A stretch of 12,558 nt of DNA, from contig JAPUHZ010000287.1 of NCBI GenBank assembly GCA_027297485.1, positions 1-12,558 of the forward strand, given 5' to 3'. Both the position numbers and the translations under genes were made by a program. The stretch comes from Deltaproteobacteria bacterium (GTDB lineage Bacteria; Desulfobacterota_B; Binatia; UBA9968). Below, piece by piece: positions 6,418 to 12,322 of the stretch. The notes beneath the pieces were generated by a model that searched no databases, was not told where the DNA came from, and saw nothing but the letters and a program-made list of their open reading frames with translations. Within the stretch, counting starts at the first letter, position 1, and the number at the start of each line of letters is the position of its first letter.

Positions 6418-7443
6418 ATGATTGACTTAAGAAGCGATACAGTAACCAAACCTACTCCCACCATGCGAACGGCTATGGCTGAAGCTGAGGTAGGTGATGA
6501 CCAGCGGGAGGGCGATCCGACAACACACCAGTTAGAACGAATGGCGGCGGATTTGCTAGGCATGGAGGCAGCACTCTATGTCCCGTCCGGTACTATGGCG
6601 AACTTGATCGCCGTGTTGATCCACACCAATGAGCGGCGCGGTATGGTGCTGGAATCCACTTCCCACATGGCAACCGTTGAAGCCACTGGCATCGCTGCCC
6701 TGACACAGGCTAGGCCATATCCGTTGCCGGGCCAATACGGTGTGATGGCAAGCAGCGATGTCGAATTCGCCTTTGATCGTGCCGCGGCAGAAGGGGTTCT
6801 CATCGGTTTGTTCTGTCTTGAAAACACCCATAACAATTCAGGCGGGACGATCGTCCCGGAGGCTGACATGAAGAGGTTGATCAACTTGGCCCGGGAGAGA
6901 GGTTCGGCCCTTTACGTGGACGGCGCACGAATTTTCAACGCCTCCGTCGCCCTCGGCATCCCGGCAGCCAAGTTGGTAGAGGGCGTGGAATCGGCCATGT
7001 TTTGCATCTCCAAAGGTATCGGCGCGCCGGTCGGCTCGGTGCTTTGCGGCAGGGCAGATTTCATCACCCGTGCAAAATCGGTACGGGAATGGTGTGGTGG
7101 CGCCATGCGACAATCGGGCGTGATAGCAGCGGCGGGCATCGTCGGGTTACGCGACTATCCCGCGCGCTTCGCCATTGATCATGCCAACGCGCGCCGTCTT
7201 GCCGAAGGTCTCTCCGGACTAGCGACATTCGAAATCGATCTAAGATCAGTGCAGACCAATATGGTCTATGTTCGAGTTATCGACACCGACTTCGAGCCAG
7301 CCACGTTCGAGCGACAATGCTACAAAAAAGGCATCTGGGTGAAGGCACACAAGGAGCGATTTAGATTCGGCCTCCATCACCAAGTATCCTCAGCAAATGT
7401 TGATCAAGCAATTACAGTCATAAAAGAATATTTTACTAGGTAA
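6418..7443 (+). CDS. Low-specificity L-threonine aldolase (PLP-dependent, fold type I)
   Basis: This 341-residue enzyme belongs to the beta-eliminating lyase/threonine aldolase family, cleaving L-threonine or L-allo-threonine to glycine and acetaldehyde. Motifs include IDLRSDTVTKPTPTMR (2-17), the PLP-stacking His83 in ESTSHMATVEATG, ENTHNNSGGTIVP (135-147), Asp168 in YVDGARIFNA contacting the PLP ring nitrogen, and the Schiff-base Lys199 in FCISKGIGAPVGS. Length is normal. The family usually has a Tyr in the GDDVYGEDPT motif; here it reads GDDQREGDPT (26-35), a variant that may alter substrate preference. Start ATG 6418 gives the standard MIDLRSDT; an upstream TTG is rejected. There is no clear Shine-Dalgarno. 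It is probably monocistronic from the promoter at 6352-6379. ltaE would be the E. coli symbol, but orthology is not certain, so it is left empty. Confidence 0.92.
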   Translation: MIDLRSDTVTKPTPTMRTAMAEAEVGDDQREGDPTTHQLERMAADLLGMEAALYVPSGTMANLIAVLIHTNERRGMVLESTSHMATVEATGIAALTQARPYPLPGQYGVMASSDVEFAFDRAAAEGVLIGLFCLENTHNNSGGTIVPEADMKRLINLARERGSALYVDGARIFNASVALGIPAAKLVEGVESAMFCISKGIGAPVGSVLCGRADFITRAKSVREWCGGAMRQSGVIAAAGIVGLRDYPARFAIDHANARRLAEGLSGLATFEIDLRSVQTNMVYVRVIDTDFEPATFERQCYKKGIWVKAHKERFRFGLHHQVSSANVDQAITVIKEYFTR

Positions 7444-7493
7444 GGTCGAGAAAATACACTTGTACTTTTAGAAATTAAGTAGCCAATACCGTT

Positions 7494-7499
7494 TATAAT
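7494..7499 (+). promoter_or_regulatory. Candidate -10 box (TATAAT) ahead of the GST remnant and DUF3179 gene
   Basis: A perfect TATAAT stands 47 nt before the ATG of the glutathione S-transferase remnant, but no good -35 box lies 16-18 nt upstream. If active it would give the DUF3179 gene a leader of about 210 nt running through the dead gene. No better promoter is seen closer to the DUF3179 start. Confidence 0.3.
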
Positions 7500-7545
7500 C
7501 GAAGAGAATCGTAAATGATGGCGGCGCTCATAGAGTTAGGTTCCG

Positions 7546-7677
7546 ATGAAGCTTTACTATTTTCCACACTCACCTATGTGGGAGTCGAGTGCTCTCACGA
7601 AGTATTCAGCAGCCCGGAAACCGGGAAACAGCCTGTGGCCGTCGGATCCGAAAGTACAAGCAGACATTAGCCGGTGA
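7546..7677 (+). pseudogene. Glutathione S-transferase remnant (internal deletion and premature stop)
   Basis: The frame ATG 7546 to TGA 7675-7677 encodes 43 residues. It begins MKLYYFPHSP, the standard first strand of a GST thioredoxin-like domain. It then jumps to MWESSALTKYSAARKPGN and LWPSDPKVQADISR, which match the end of that domain (L-W-E-S-x-A-I-x-x-Y, then L-x-P-x-D-P-x-x-x-A-x-V-x-R-W). The intervening 50 or so residues are missing, the TGA stands where the conserved Trp codon TGG would be, and a further in-frame TAG follows three codons later. The C-terminal helical domain is absent. It lies directly before the DUF3179 gene. A functional 43-residue protein is unlikely because the glutathione-binding middle is gone. 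Confidence 0.75.
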
Positions 7678-7718
7678 GTAGGACAATAGGGGGGAAGGAT
7701 AAAAGCCTCAGATCTCGC

Positions 7719-8741
7719 ATGAACCGATTTGTTTTCACGACACTTTTTGGATTGCTGTCCATCGTATTGTGCGGGGAAACGGCCAACAGTCAAGTCCGCT
7801 CAAAACGGGCCCTGGAAAATGACTACCGTTCTCATTCTTTTCGGGCCGTAGCACGTGACGCCTTTCCGGTACTTAACAATCCCTCCATGGGAACGGTCGA
7901 AGACGGCGACCGGCTTCTCCAGCCCAACGAATGGGTTATTGGCATTGCGCTAAACGGCGAGGCAAAGGCCTACCCAGTCGCTGTAATGGGATTTTACGAA
8001 TTGATCAACGATGTTGTGCGTGGAACCCCTATTACAGTCTGCTGGTGACCGCTCTGCCAGACGGCTATCGTGCATAGCCGAATTGTTAAAATCGATGGCA
8101 AAAAGACAACGCTTGGATTTGGACATGAAGGCGTGTTGTATAAACAGTCCTTTGTTATGTATGACAAACAAACCAATTCAAAATGGAATCATTCTACCGG
8201 CCTTGCCATGATGGGTCCTCTTGCTGGCATGCATCTCAAAATCTTGCCCAGCCGAATCGTACACTGGAAAACCTGGAAAAAAATTCATCCGAACACAAAG
8301 GTTTTAGCCCGGAAGGGCCGTCGGGGATTCATGGGGACTTACGTGGGCAACAGCCAGCCGTCCGGCCTCGGCCTAAGTGTGGGCCAGGGCCCGAAAGCCA
8401 AACTTTTTCCCTTTGACATCCTGCTTAAGGAAGAGGTGGTCAACGAAATGGTTGGCCCCCATCAAATCGTGGTAGTCATGGACCCCTCCACCAGAGAGGC
8501 CTTAGCCTTTTCCCGCAAAGTGAATGCTCGGGTTCTGACCTTTAAGCCCATCAAGGGCCGCAGCAAAGGGGCTCCGTTAATGCGCGATCAGGAAACAGGA
8601 AGCGTATGGAACCGCTTGAGTGGACAGGCCATTGAAGGTCCTCTGAAAGGAGTTGGAGTCTTGCCCCTCATTTCAGTCCCATGGCTCATAGAGCGCTGGC
8701 GGCAAATCTATCAAACCGGACCTGTTTATCGTGGCTCCTAA
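7719..8741 (+). CDS. DUF3179 family secreted protein, predicted selenoprotein (Sec110 by UGA readthrough)
   Basis: One frame runs from ATG 7719 to TAA 8739-8741, interrupted only by TGA 8046-8048, and encodes 340 residues counting the TGA as Sec. Residues 1 to about 24 look like a Sec signal peptide (MNRFVFTTLFGLLSIVLCGETANS), so the product is exported. The DUF3179 pattern is continuous across the TGA: AKAYPVAVMGFYELINDVV (82-100), PITVCW-U-PLCQTAIV (104-118), GVLYKQSFVMYDKQTNSKW (138-156), GPLAGMHLKILP (166-177). Relatives have VTYCPLC, so the TGA replaces the first Cys of CxxC, giving Sec110-Pro-Leu-Cys113; Cys108 lies two residues before. A stem-loop fitting a bacterial SECIS follows. Residues 290-331 repeat the 149-191 motif. 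The family's function is unknown; UxxC suggests thiol or metal redox chemistry. Start is uncertain (GTG 7674 also possible; no good Shine-Dalgarno). The alternative is a nonsense mutation. Confidence 0.8.
8062..8080 (+). promoter_or_regulatory. Predicted bacterial SECIS element (selenocysteine insertion)
   Basis: Downstream of TGA 8046-8048 the RNA CGGCTAT-CGTGC-ATAGCCG forms a perfect 7-bp stem (8062-8068 with 8074-8080) and a 5-nt loop (8069-8073). The loop begins 20 nt after the UGA and has G at its second position. Known bacterial SECIS elements bound by SelB have an apical loop 16-37 nt after the UGA and a G in the first two loop positions, so the fit is good. A possible outer helix pairs TGCCA (8055-8059) with TGGCA (8096-8100). 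The structure is predicted by eye, without an energy calculation. Confidence 0.72.
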
Positions 8742-8754
8742 GAGACCGTATGTT

Positions 8755-8864
8755 GGGGTTCATATCTCGCACTACGATATTCACTTCAAAGAGCAGGAAA
8801 TCCGACCTCTCGTTTCTGACTTTTCCATAAAGAGGAGCAACGGAATGAGGTGTTGCTATTGACT
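8755..8864. repeat. Dispersed intergenic element, copy B (partial)
   Basis: Positions 8755-8785 match 6242-6270 at about 25 of 31 aligned positions with two gaps, starting in both cases within 15 nt of the stop codon of the gene before. A second shared block (CTCTCG then TTCTGA) follows at 8808-8818. On the minus strand both copies read V-x-I-V-V-R-D-[MV]-[NT]-P or close to it. The far half is diverged, but a TTGACT box stands in the position of the TTGACA of copies A and C. Confidence 0.4.
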
Positions 8865-8888
8865 CTTATTTTTTGCTTCAGCTAGACT
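8859..8888 (+). promoter_or_regulatory. Putative promoter of the GNAT gene
   Basis: TTGACT (8859-8864) and TAGACT (8883-8888) are 18 nt apart, predicting a start near 8895 and a leader of about 33 nt before GTG 8928. Confidence 0.5.
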
Positions 8889-8927
8889 CCTGATTGTAAC
8901 AGTATTCAATCAACGGGACCCCTAACC

Positions 8928-9476
8928 GTGGAATTCAGAAGAGCAAGACCTGAGGATTTCTCCGCAATTCTTAGGCTTCAAGCTGCTAACCTTATCGGCA
9001 ACCTGAAGCCCGAAGATCGCCGAGACGGTTTTCTCTCTGCGGAATTCAGCCACCAGCAAATTGCTGAGATGGCAAGTGAAATTGCCCTCCTTGTGGCATG
9101 CGATAAGGCCCAGGTTTTTGGCTACCTGTGTACCTACAGTTGCAACTACGGCAAACAGTTCCCCATACTCGCCGCGATGGTCCAGTCGTTTGACCATGTT
9201 TTCTATCAAGGGAAGCCCTTAAGCTCTTACCATTCATTCATCTATGGGCCAGTTTGCATTGACAGATCACATCGAGAGCGAGGATTGCTTCGCGGACTCT
9301 ATGAAATGTTGGTCCGAGAGGTCGCCGGGAAATACGAAGTGGGTACCGCGTTTGTGTCCAAAGACAATCCCCATTCACTGGCCGCTCATGTGAAGGGACT
9401 CGGGATGAGCGTTACGGGGGAGTTTGAATTCCGAGGCCGTAATTACGATATTCTGGCATTCAGTGTCGACTTGTAG
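8928..9476 (+). CDS. GNAT family N-acetyltransferase
   Basis: This 182-residue protein has the GCN5-related acetyltransferase layout and would transfer an acetyl group from acetyl-CoA to an amine of unknown identity. It opens with the typical FRRARPEDFSAILRLQAAN (3-21). Strand beta4 and the acetyl-CoA pyrophosphate loop are GPVCIDRSHRERGLLRGLYEMLVREV (107-132), where R-x-R-G-L stands for the usual Q/R-x-x-G-x-G/A motif. A late strand and helix, AFVSKDNPHSLAAHVKGLGM (141-160), give the family's N-x-x-[AS] element. The start is GTG 8928, supported by the family N-terminus and a promoter 40 nt upstream; the Shine-Dalgarno is poor. No neighbour suggests the substrate. It converges on the TlpA-like gene. 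Confidence 0.85.
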   Translation: MEFRRARPEDFSAILRLQAANLIGNLKPEDRRDGFLSAEFSHQQIAEMASEIALLVACDKAQVFGYLCTYSCNYGKQFPILAAMVQSFDHVFYQGKPLSSYHSFIYGPVCIDRSHRERGLLRGLYEMLVREVAGKYEVGTAFVSKDNPHSLAAHVKGLGMSVTGEFEFRGRNYDILAFSVDL

Positions 9477-9591
9477 GGAGAAAGAGCCCATCAAATGATA
9501 TCGACCACGGGGTATCCTAACAATATAAAGGAAACTTTAGGTACTGGATCTAGCCCTTTCTACTGCGCCAGATATCATGAAGTGGTGCACG

Positions 9592-10446
9592 TCATTGCCG
9601 TCCAATTTTTGAGTCTTCCTTTACATCGATAACCCTGATCCATCCGACTCCGCCCTTCTGAGTCTTGACCAAATACCACCCCTCACCCCCAGAGGCTTTG
9701 GCAAGCGGTATCAACTTCTCTCCCCGCCCGAGTTTAGCTATCACCCCGGAATGTTTGTCCTGCAGCCTATAAATTGTGCCCTCGCTTGACTTGACAAAAA
9801 GCACGGAGGGGAAAGGCGTAGAGGGCTCTGAAACTATAGGGGGGCCTGCATAGCTCCCTGGTGCCTCGTTGTTTTCTAGGAGTTGTTTGAACAGTTCCAC
9901 AACATTCCTCGTAGCCCAATCTCTCGGCCCCACTTTTTTCCCGATAATCCTGCCGCCGGTGCCGATAAGGTAGGTGCTTGGGAGTCCTCTGACACCATAA
10001 AAAGAAGAGACCGTTCCCTTGGTATCTAAGAGTACAGAAAAACTTAGCCGGAAATCCCTCTTGAACTCTGCGACTTGCCTCCTACTCTCTTTCATGTCCA
10101 CCGCCAACACCACAAGGCCTCTGCCCTTGAGCCGACCATAAAGACGGTCTATGGAAGGCATTTCATACCGACACGGCGGACACCACGTCGCCCAGAAGTT
10201 CAAGAATACCACCTTGCCTCTGAAGTCCCTCAGACTTATAGAGTTCCCTTGCAGATCTTGCAACGTGAAGTCCGGCGCATTAGTCGGGTTTGTAAATTCA
10301 CTGATACCCAGTTTTCTAAACAGGTCGTCATGTCCGGACCGCGAGGCTCTCCGCCTGTGGGAGAAGCCTTCGCTAGACGTAGAAAGAGCAACCGCCAATA
10401 AAAACATCCCGACGACGACAAGAAACAGTCTCTTAAAATGATGCAT
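9592..10446 (-). CDS. TlpA-like thioredoxin-fold protein with C-terminal SH3-like domain
   Basis: This 284-residue protein carries an N-terminal signal peptide or anchor (FKRLFLVVVGMFLLAVALSTSS, 4-25), so it acts in the periplasm or on the membrane. A TlpA/ResA-type thioredoxin domain spans about 55-190: NAPDFTLQDLQGNSISLRDFRGKVVFLNFWATWCPPCRYEMPSI is the core, with active site Cys89-Pro-Pro-Cys92 and cis-Pro156 in GLPSTYLI. Such proteins reduce or isomerise disulfides, often during cytochrome c maturation. Residues about 215-275 (VLFVKSSEGTIYRLQ, IAKLGRGEKLIPLAK, GWYLVKTQKGGVGWIRV) resemble a bacterial SH3 domain, which may bind cell wall. That combination is less usual. The active site is ordinary Cys, not Sec. 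ATG 10446 has AGGG about 9 nt upstream. No cytochrome biogenesis genes are adjacent. Confidence 0.88.
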   Translation of the reverse strand: MHHFKRLFLVVVGMFLLAVALSTSSEGFSHRRRASRSGHDDLFRKLGISEFTNPTNAPDFTLQDLQGNSISLRDFRGKVVFLNFWATWCPPCRYEMPSIDRLYGRLKGRGLVVLAVDMKESRRQVAEFKRDFRLSFSVLLDTKGTVSSFYGVRGLPSTYLIGTGGRIIGKKVGPRDWATRNVVELFKQLLENNEAPGSYAGPPIVSEPSTPFPSVLFVKSSEGTIYRLQDKHSGVIAKLGRGEKLIPLAKASGGEGWYLVKTQKGGVGWIRVIDVKEDSKIGRQ

Positions 10447-10547
10447 CGTTTAGCCCTGCGCTTTACGGTTCCAACTCGGCGGTCACGATAGAGTGGAAGG
10501 TGGGTGGGCAGAGCTGGCAATCATACAGGCCTCTTTTCATCAGTTCC

Positions 10548-10678
10548 CATCTCCCCTGCTCTCCGACTGACCGTAATATAGCAAACTTCAAAACGTTTTT
10601 CCCTCTGCCTAGGGATAAACCACACGTTGACATAATAAGTCGTAATCAGATACTGTTCTCCAAAGGCAATCAGCCAAG
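10548..10678. repeat. Dispersed intergenic element, copy C
   Basis: This lies in the 322-nt gap between the TlpA-like gene and the dehydrogenase gene. Positions 10578-10678 align without gaps to 6303-6403 (copy A), with the shared 16-mer ACGTTGACATAATAAG at 10625-10640. A looser match extends back to the ATCTC..GCTCT block near 10548. Besides this element, the short minus-strand ORF and a promoter, I see nothing else in the gap. Confidence 0.55.
10627..10654 (+). promoter_or_regulatory. Putative promoter of the dehydrogenase gene
   Basis: TTGACA (10627-10632) and GATACT (10649-10654) are 16 nt apart, the same spacing as the copy at 6352-6379. The leader to ATG 10769 would be about 108 nt. 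As with the other copy, the -35 box belongs to the dispersed element, so promoter activity is a guess from consensus alone. Confidence 0.4.
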
Positions 10679-10768
10679 CGTTGAAAGCTGACATCTGAAG
10701 GCTAGTTCATCAAGTTCTCGTTGTACGCACCTCAAAGATAAATTGGATTCACTTGCTAACAAGTGTTT

Positions 10769-11869
10769 ATGCGTGAAGACCAAGAATACCGTCTTTTCCC
10801 TATTGAATACCTGAAAGATTTCTCTACGAAGGTATTCGTGTACTTCGGGGTACCGGAGCCTGATGCTCAACAAGCAGCAGAAGTGCTGGCTAAAAGTGAT
10901 TTAAGAGGGATTGACTCTCACGGAGTGGCAAGACTGCATACTTATTTTGATCTGTTCACACTGGGTAGAATCAATCCTAACCCCAAGATTAAAATTATCC
11001 GAGAAAAACTCAGTGTGGCTACCTTGGACGGTGATAACGGCTTGGGATTGGTCGTAGGTCCTAAGGCAAACGAAATTGCTATGGAAAAAGCTGAAAAATA
11101 CGGCTCCGGCTGGGTAAGCGTATGCCATACCAATCATTACGGCATAGCAGGCTATTATCCTTTGAAGGCCCTTGAAAGAGACCTCATCGGCTGGGCTATG
11201 ACCAATACCACCAAATTAGTTGCTCCTTTGTGGGGATCAGAAAAAATGCTGGGTACCAATCCGATGGCTATTGCTTTCCCTGGCTACAAAGAGCCTCCTA
11301 TCGTAATAGACTTTGCCACCAGTGCCGCGTCCTACGGAAAAATAGAGATAGCAAGGCGAAAGAAAAGACAAATACCCAGGGGATGGATTATAGATAGAGA
11401 CGGTAGTATGACCACGAATCCTGATGATATGGTTAATGGAGGCGCTTTATTGCCTCTAGGTTCTGTAAGAGAAATGGGTGGACACAAGGGCTATGCACTC
11501 TCGGCAATGGTCGATATTTTGTGTTGTGTATTAAGCGGTGCCAATTGGGGACCTTTTGCACCCCCCTTTGCCTTAAGACAGGAAATTCCGACCCGAAGCG
11601 TAGGTAAAGGCATCGGGCACTTCTTCGGAGCCATACAGATAGATGGTTTTATTGATAAAGATCAGTTTAAGAAACAAATTGACGAGTGGATACACGTGTT
11701 CAGAAATACAAAGCCGGCACCCGGCACCAAGGGTCCGCTGATACCTGGTGACCCCGAAAGGGACGCCGAAGCCATCCGTAGTAAGAAAGGTATCCCTTTA
11801 ATCAAACCTGTGCTTGATGACTTATTAGATATTTCCCAAAAGACAGGAATTCCTCTTGAGGTGAATTGA
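10769..11869 (+). CDS. Malate/L-lactate/ureidoglycolate dehydrogenase family oxidoreductase (Ldh_2)
   Basis: This 366-residue protein belongs to the NAD(P)-dependent malate/L-lactate dehydrogenase family (Ldh_2, YlbC/ComC-like), which has a fold distinct from the classical Rossmann LDH/MDH. Hallmarks are SDLRGIDSHGVARLHTY (43-59), GLGLVVGPKAN (91-101), the SVCHTNHYGIAGYY block (117-130) with the candidate catalytic His123, LWGSEKMLGTNPMAIAFP (154-171), VIDFATSAASYGKIEIARR (179-197) and GGHKGYALSAMVDILCCVLSGA. It oxidises a 2-hydroxy acid to the 2-oxo acid; malate, lactate, sulfolactate or ureidoglycolate cannot be told apart here. ATG 10769 is used, with GTG 10763 as alternative; neither has a Shine-Dalgarno. 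Its codons are visibly AT-richer than those of the oxidoreductase at 5261-6232, which could mean transfer. The small membrane protein gene follows after 63 nt. Confidence 0.9.
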   Translation: MREDQEYRLFPIEYLKDFSTKVFVYFGVPEPDAQQAAEVLAKSDLRGIDSHGVARLHTYFDLFTLGRINPNPKIKIIREKLSVATLDGDNGLGLVVGPKANEIAMEKAEKYGSGWVSVCHTNHYGIAGYYPLKALERDLIGWAMTNTTKLVAPLWGSEKMLGTNPMAIAFPGYKEPPIVIDFATSAASYGKIEIARRKKRQIPRGWIIDRDGSMTTNPDDMVNGGALLPLGSVREMGGHKGYALSAMVDILCCVLSGANWGPFAPPFALRQEIPTRSVGKGIGHFFGAIQIDGFIDKDQFKKQIDEWIHVFRNTKPAPGTKGPLIPGDPERDAEAIRSKKGIPLIKPVLDDLLDISQKTGIPLEVN

Positions 11870-11932
11870 CATTATTTATACTTATAGCCAATTTTGATAA
11901 GGAAGAACCCTGTTCAAAAAGGAGCGAGGATC

Positions 11933-12220
11933 ATGGAAATAACAGAGGTCATTTACCAACTCGGCCAGGTAGATCTGGTTATTCCAGCTTGGCAGATGGC
12001 TCTTTATGTCGGAATAATCAGCATTTTTATGCTGTTTCGCCAAACTAAGTTGTTTATTTTAAGCACTTATCTCGCCATTTTGTATTTGGCTTTCTTCTTC
12101 TACTGGCCGGAGTTCATTGGTATAGCCCGCACCTCGGGTTTAGTGCTATCGCTCTACTTAATCTGCGGCATGCTTACGGTAGCTCTTGGTATTGTCGCCC
12201 TGTTTCAAGAAGAGCCGTAA
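11933..12220 (+). CDS. Small three-helix integral membrane protein of unknown function
   Basis: This 95-residue protein has three predicted membrane helices: about 18-36 (IPAWQMALYVGIISIFMLF), 39-58 (KLFILSTYLAILYLAFFFYW) and 69-91 (GLVLSLYLICGMLTVALGIVALF). A short polar N-terminus (MEITEVIYQLGQVD) and an acidic tail (QEEP) flank them. I do not recognise the family. The ATG at 11933 is chosen because GGAG (11921-11924) lies 8 nt upstream; an earlier in-frame start at 11894 would add 13 polar residues. It lies 63 nt after the dehydrogenase gene on the same strand, shares its AT-rich composition and may be cotranscribed with it. A transport or membrane-docking role for that enzyme would be speculation. 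Confidence 0.75.
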   Translation: MEITEVIYQLGQVDLVIPAWQMALYVGIISIFMLFRQTKLFILSTYLAILYLAFFFYWPEFIGIARTSGLVLSLYLICGMLTVALGIVALFQEEP

Positions 12221-12322
12221 GATCTCTTTCCTCAATCCGGATCGTTCTGCACAGATCCCTGTGACCTTTGTCCGGTCGCCCCCCTTCGTTCTCTCACTGG
12301 CCGAGATACTCTGACCTTATAT

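Larger units (their letters stand above)
10521..10694 (-). other. Short minus-strand ORF (57 aa) with YYVNV motif, possible gene relic
   Basis: A frame from ATG 10694 to TGA 10521-10523 encodes 57 residues, including MSAFNAWLIAFGEQYLITTY, then YYVNV, and later FEVCYITVSRRAGEM. It shares F-G-x-[EQ]-Y-x4-Y-Y-V-N-V-x3-P-x2-R-x4-[DE]-V-x-Y with the minus-strand frame at 6273-6419, codon for codon in the central YYVN. Third-position changes occur at conserved Gly, Val and Pro codons, which hints at past selection on protein. There is no Shine-Dalgarno or domain I recognise. It ends 75 nt before the TlpA-like gene on the same strand, so it could be a small real gene or the tail of a lost one. Confidence 0.3.

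Noticed and set aside
7675..7677. TGA at the end of the GST remnant as a second Sec codon
   Set aside because: It replaces a conserved Trp, not Cys, is followed three codons later by an in-frame TAG, and has no suitable hairpin.
7550..7680. Structured RNA or riboswitch (hairpin CCCGG-AAA-CCGGG and palindrome TCGGATCCGA)
   Set aside because: The stretch reads through as a glutathione S-transferase remnant in one frame, and I could not match the conserved cores of cobalamin, TPP, glycine, SAM or c-di-GMP riboswitches.
7557..7793. Minus-strand 78-residue ORF
   Set aside because: It is antisense to the GST remnant and the DUF3179 start, with no recognisable domain or ribosome binding site.
7719..8741. 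Two separate genes (a 5' piece ending at TGA 8048 and a 3' piece starting near 8070), or a frameshifted pseudogene
   Set aside because: Both pieces are in the same frame, together make one full DUF3179 protein, and the codons between the TGA and 8070 (PLCQTAI) are themselves conserved family sequence. There is no frameshift and no start signal for a second gene.
12221..12322. Bidirectional terminator between the convergent membrane protein and glycosyltransferase genes
   Set aside because: The best stem (GGATC...GATCC) has a long loop and no T-run on either strand.
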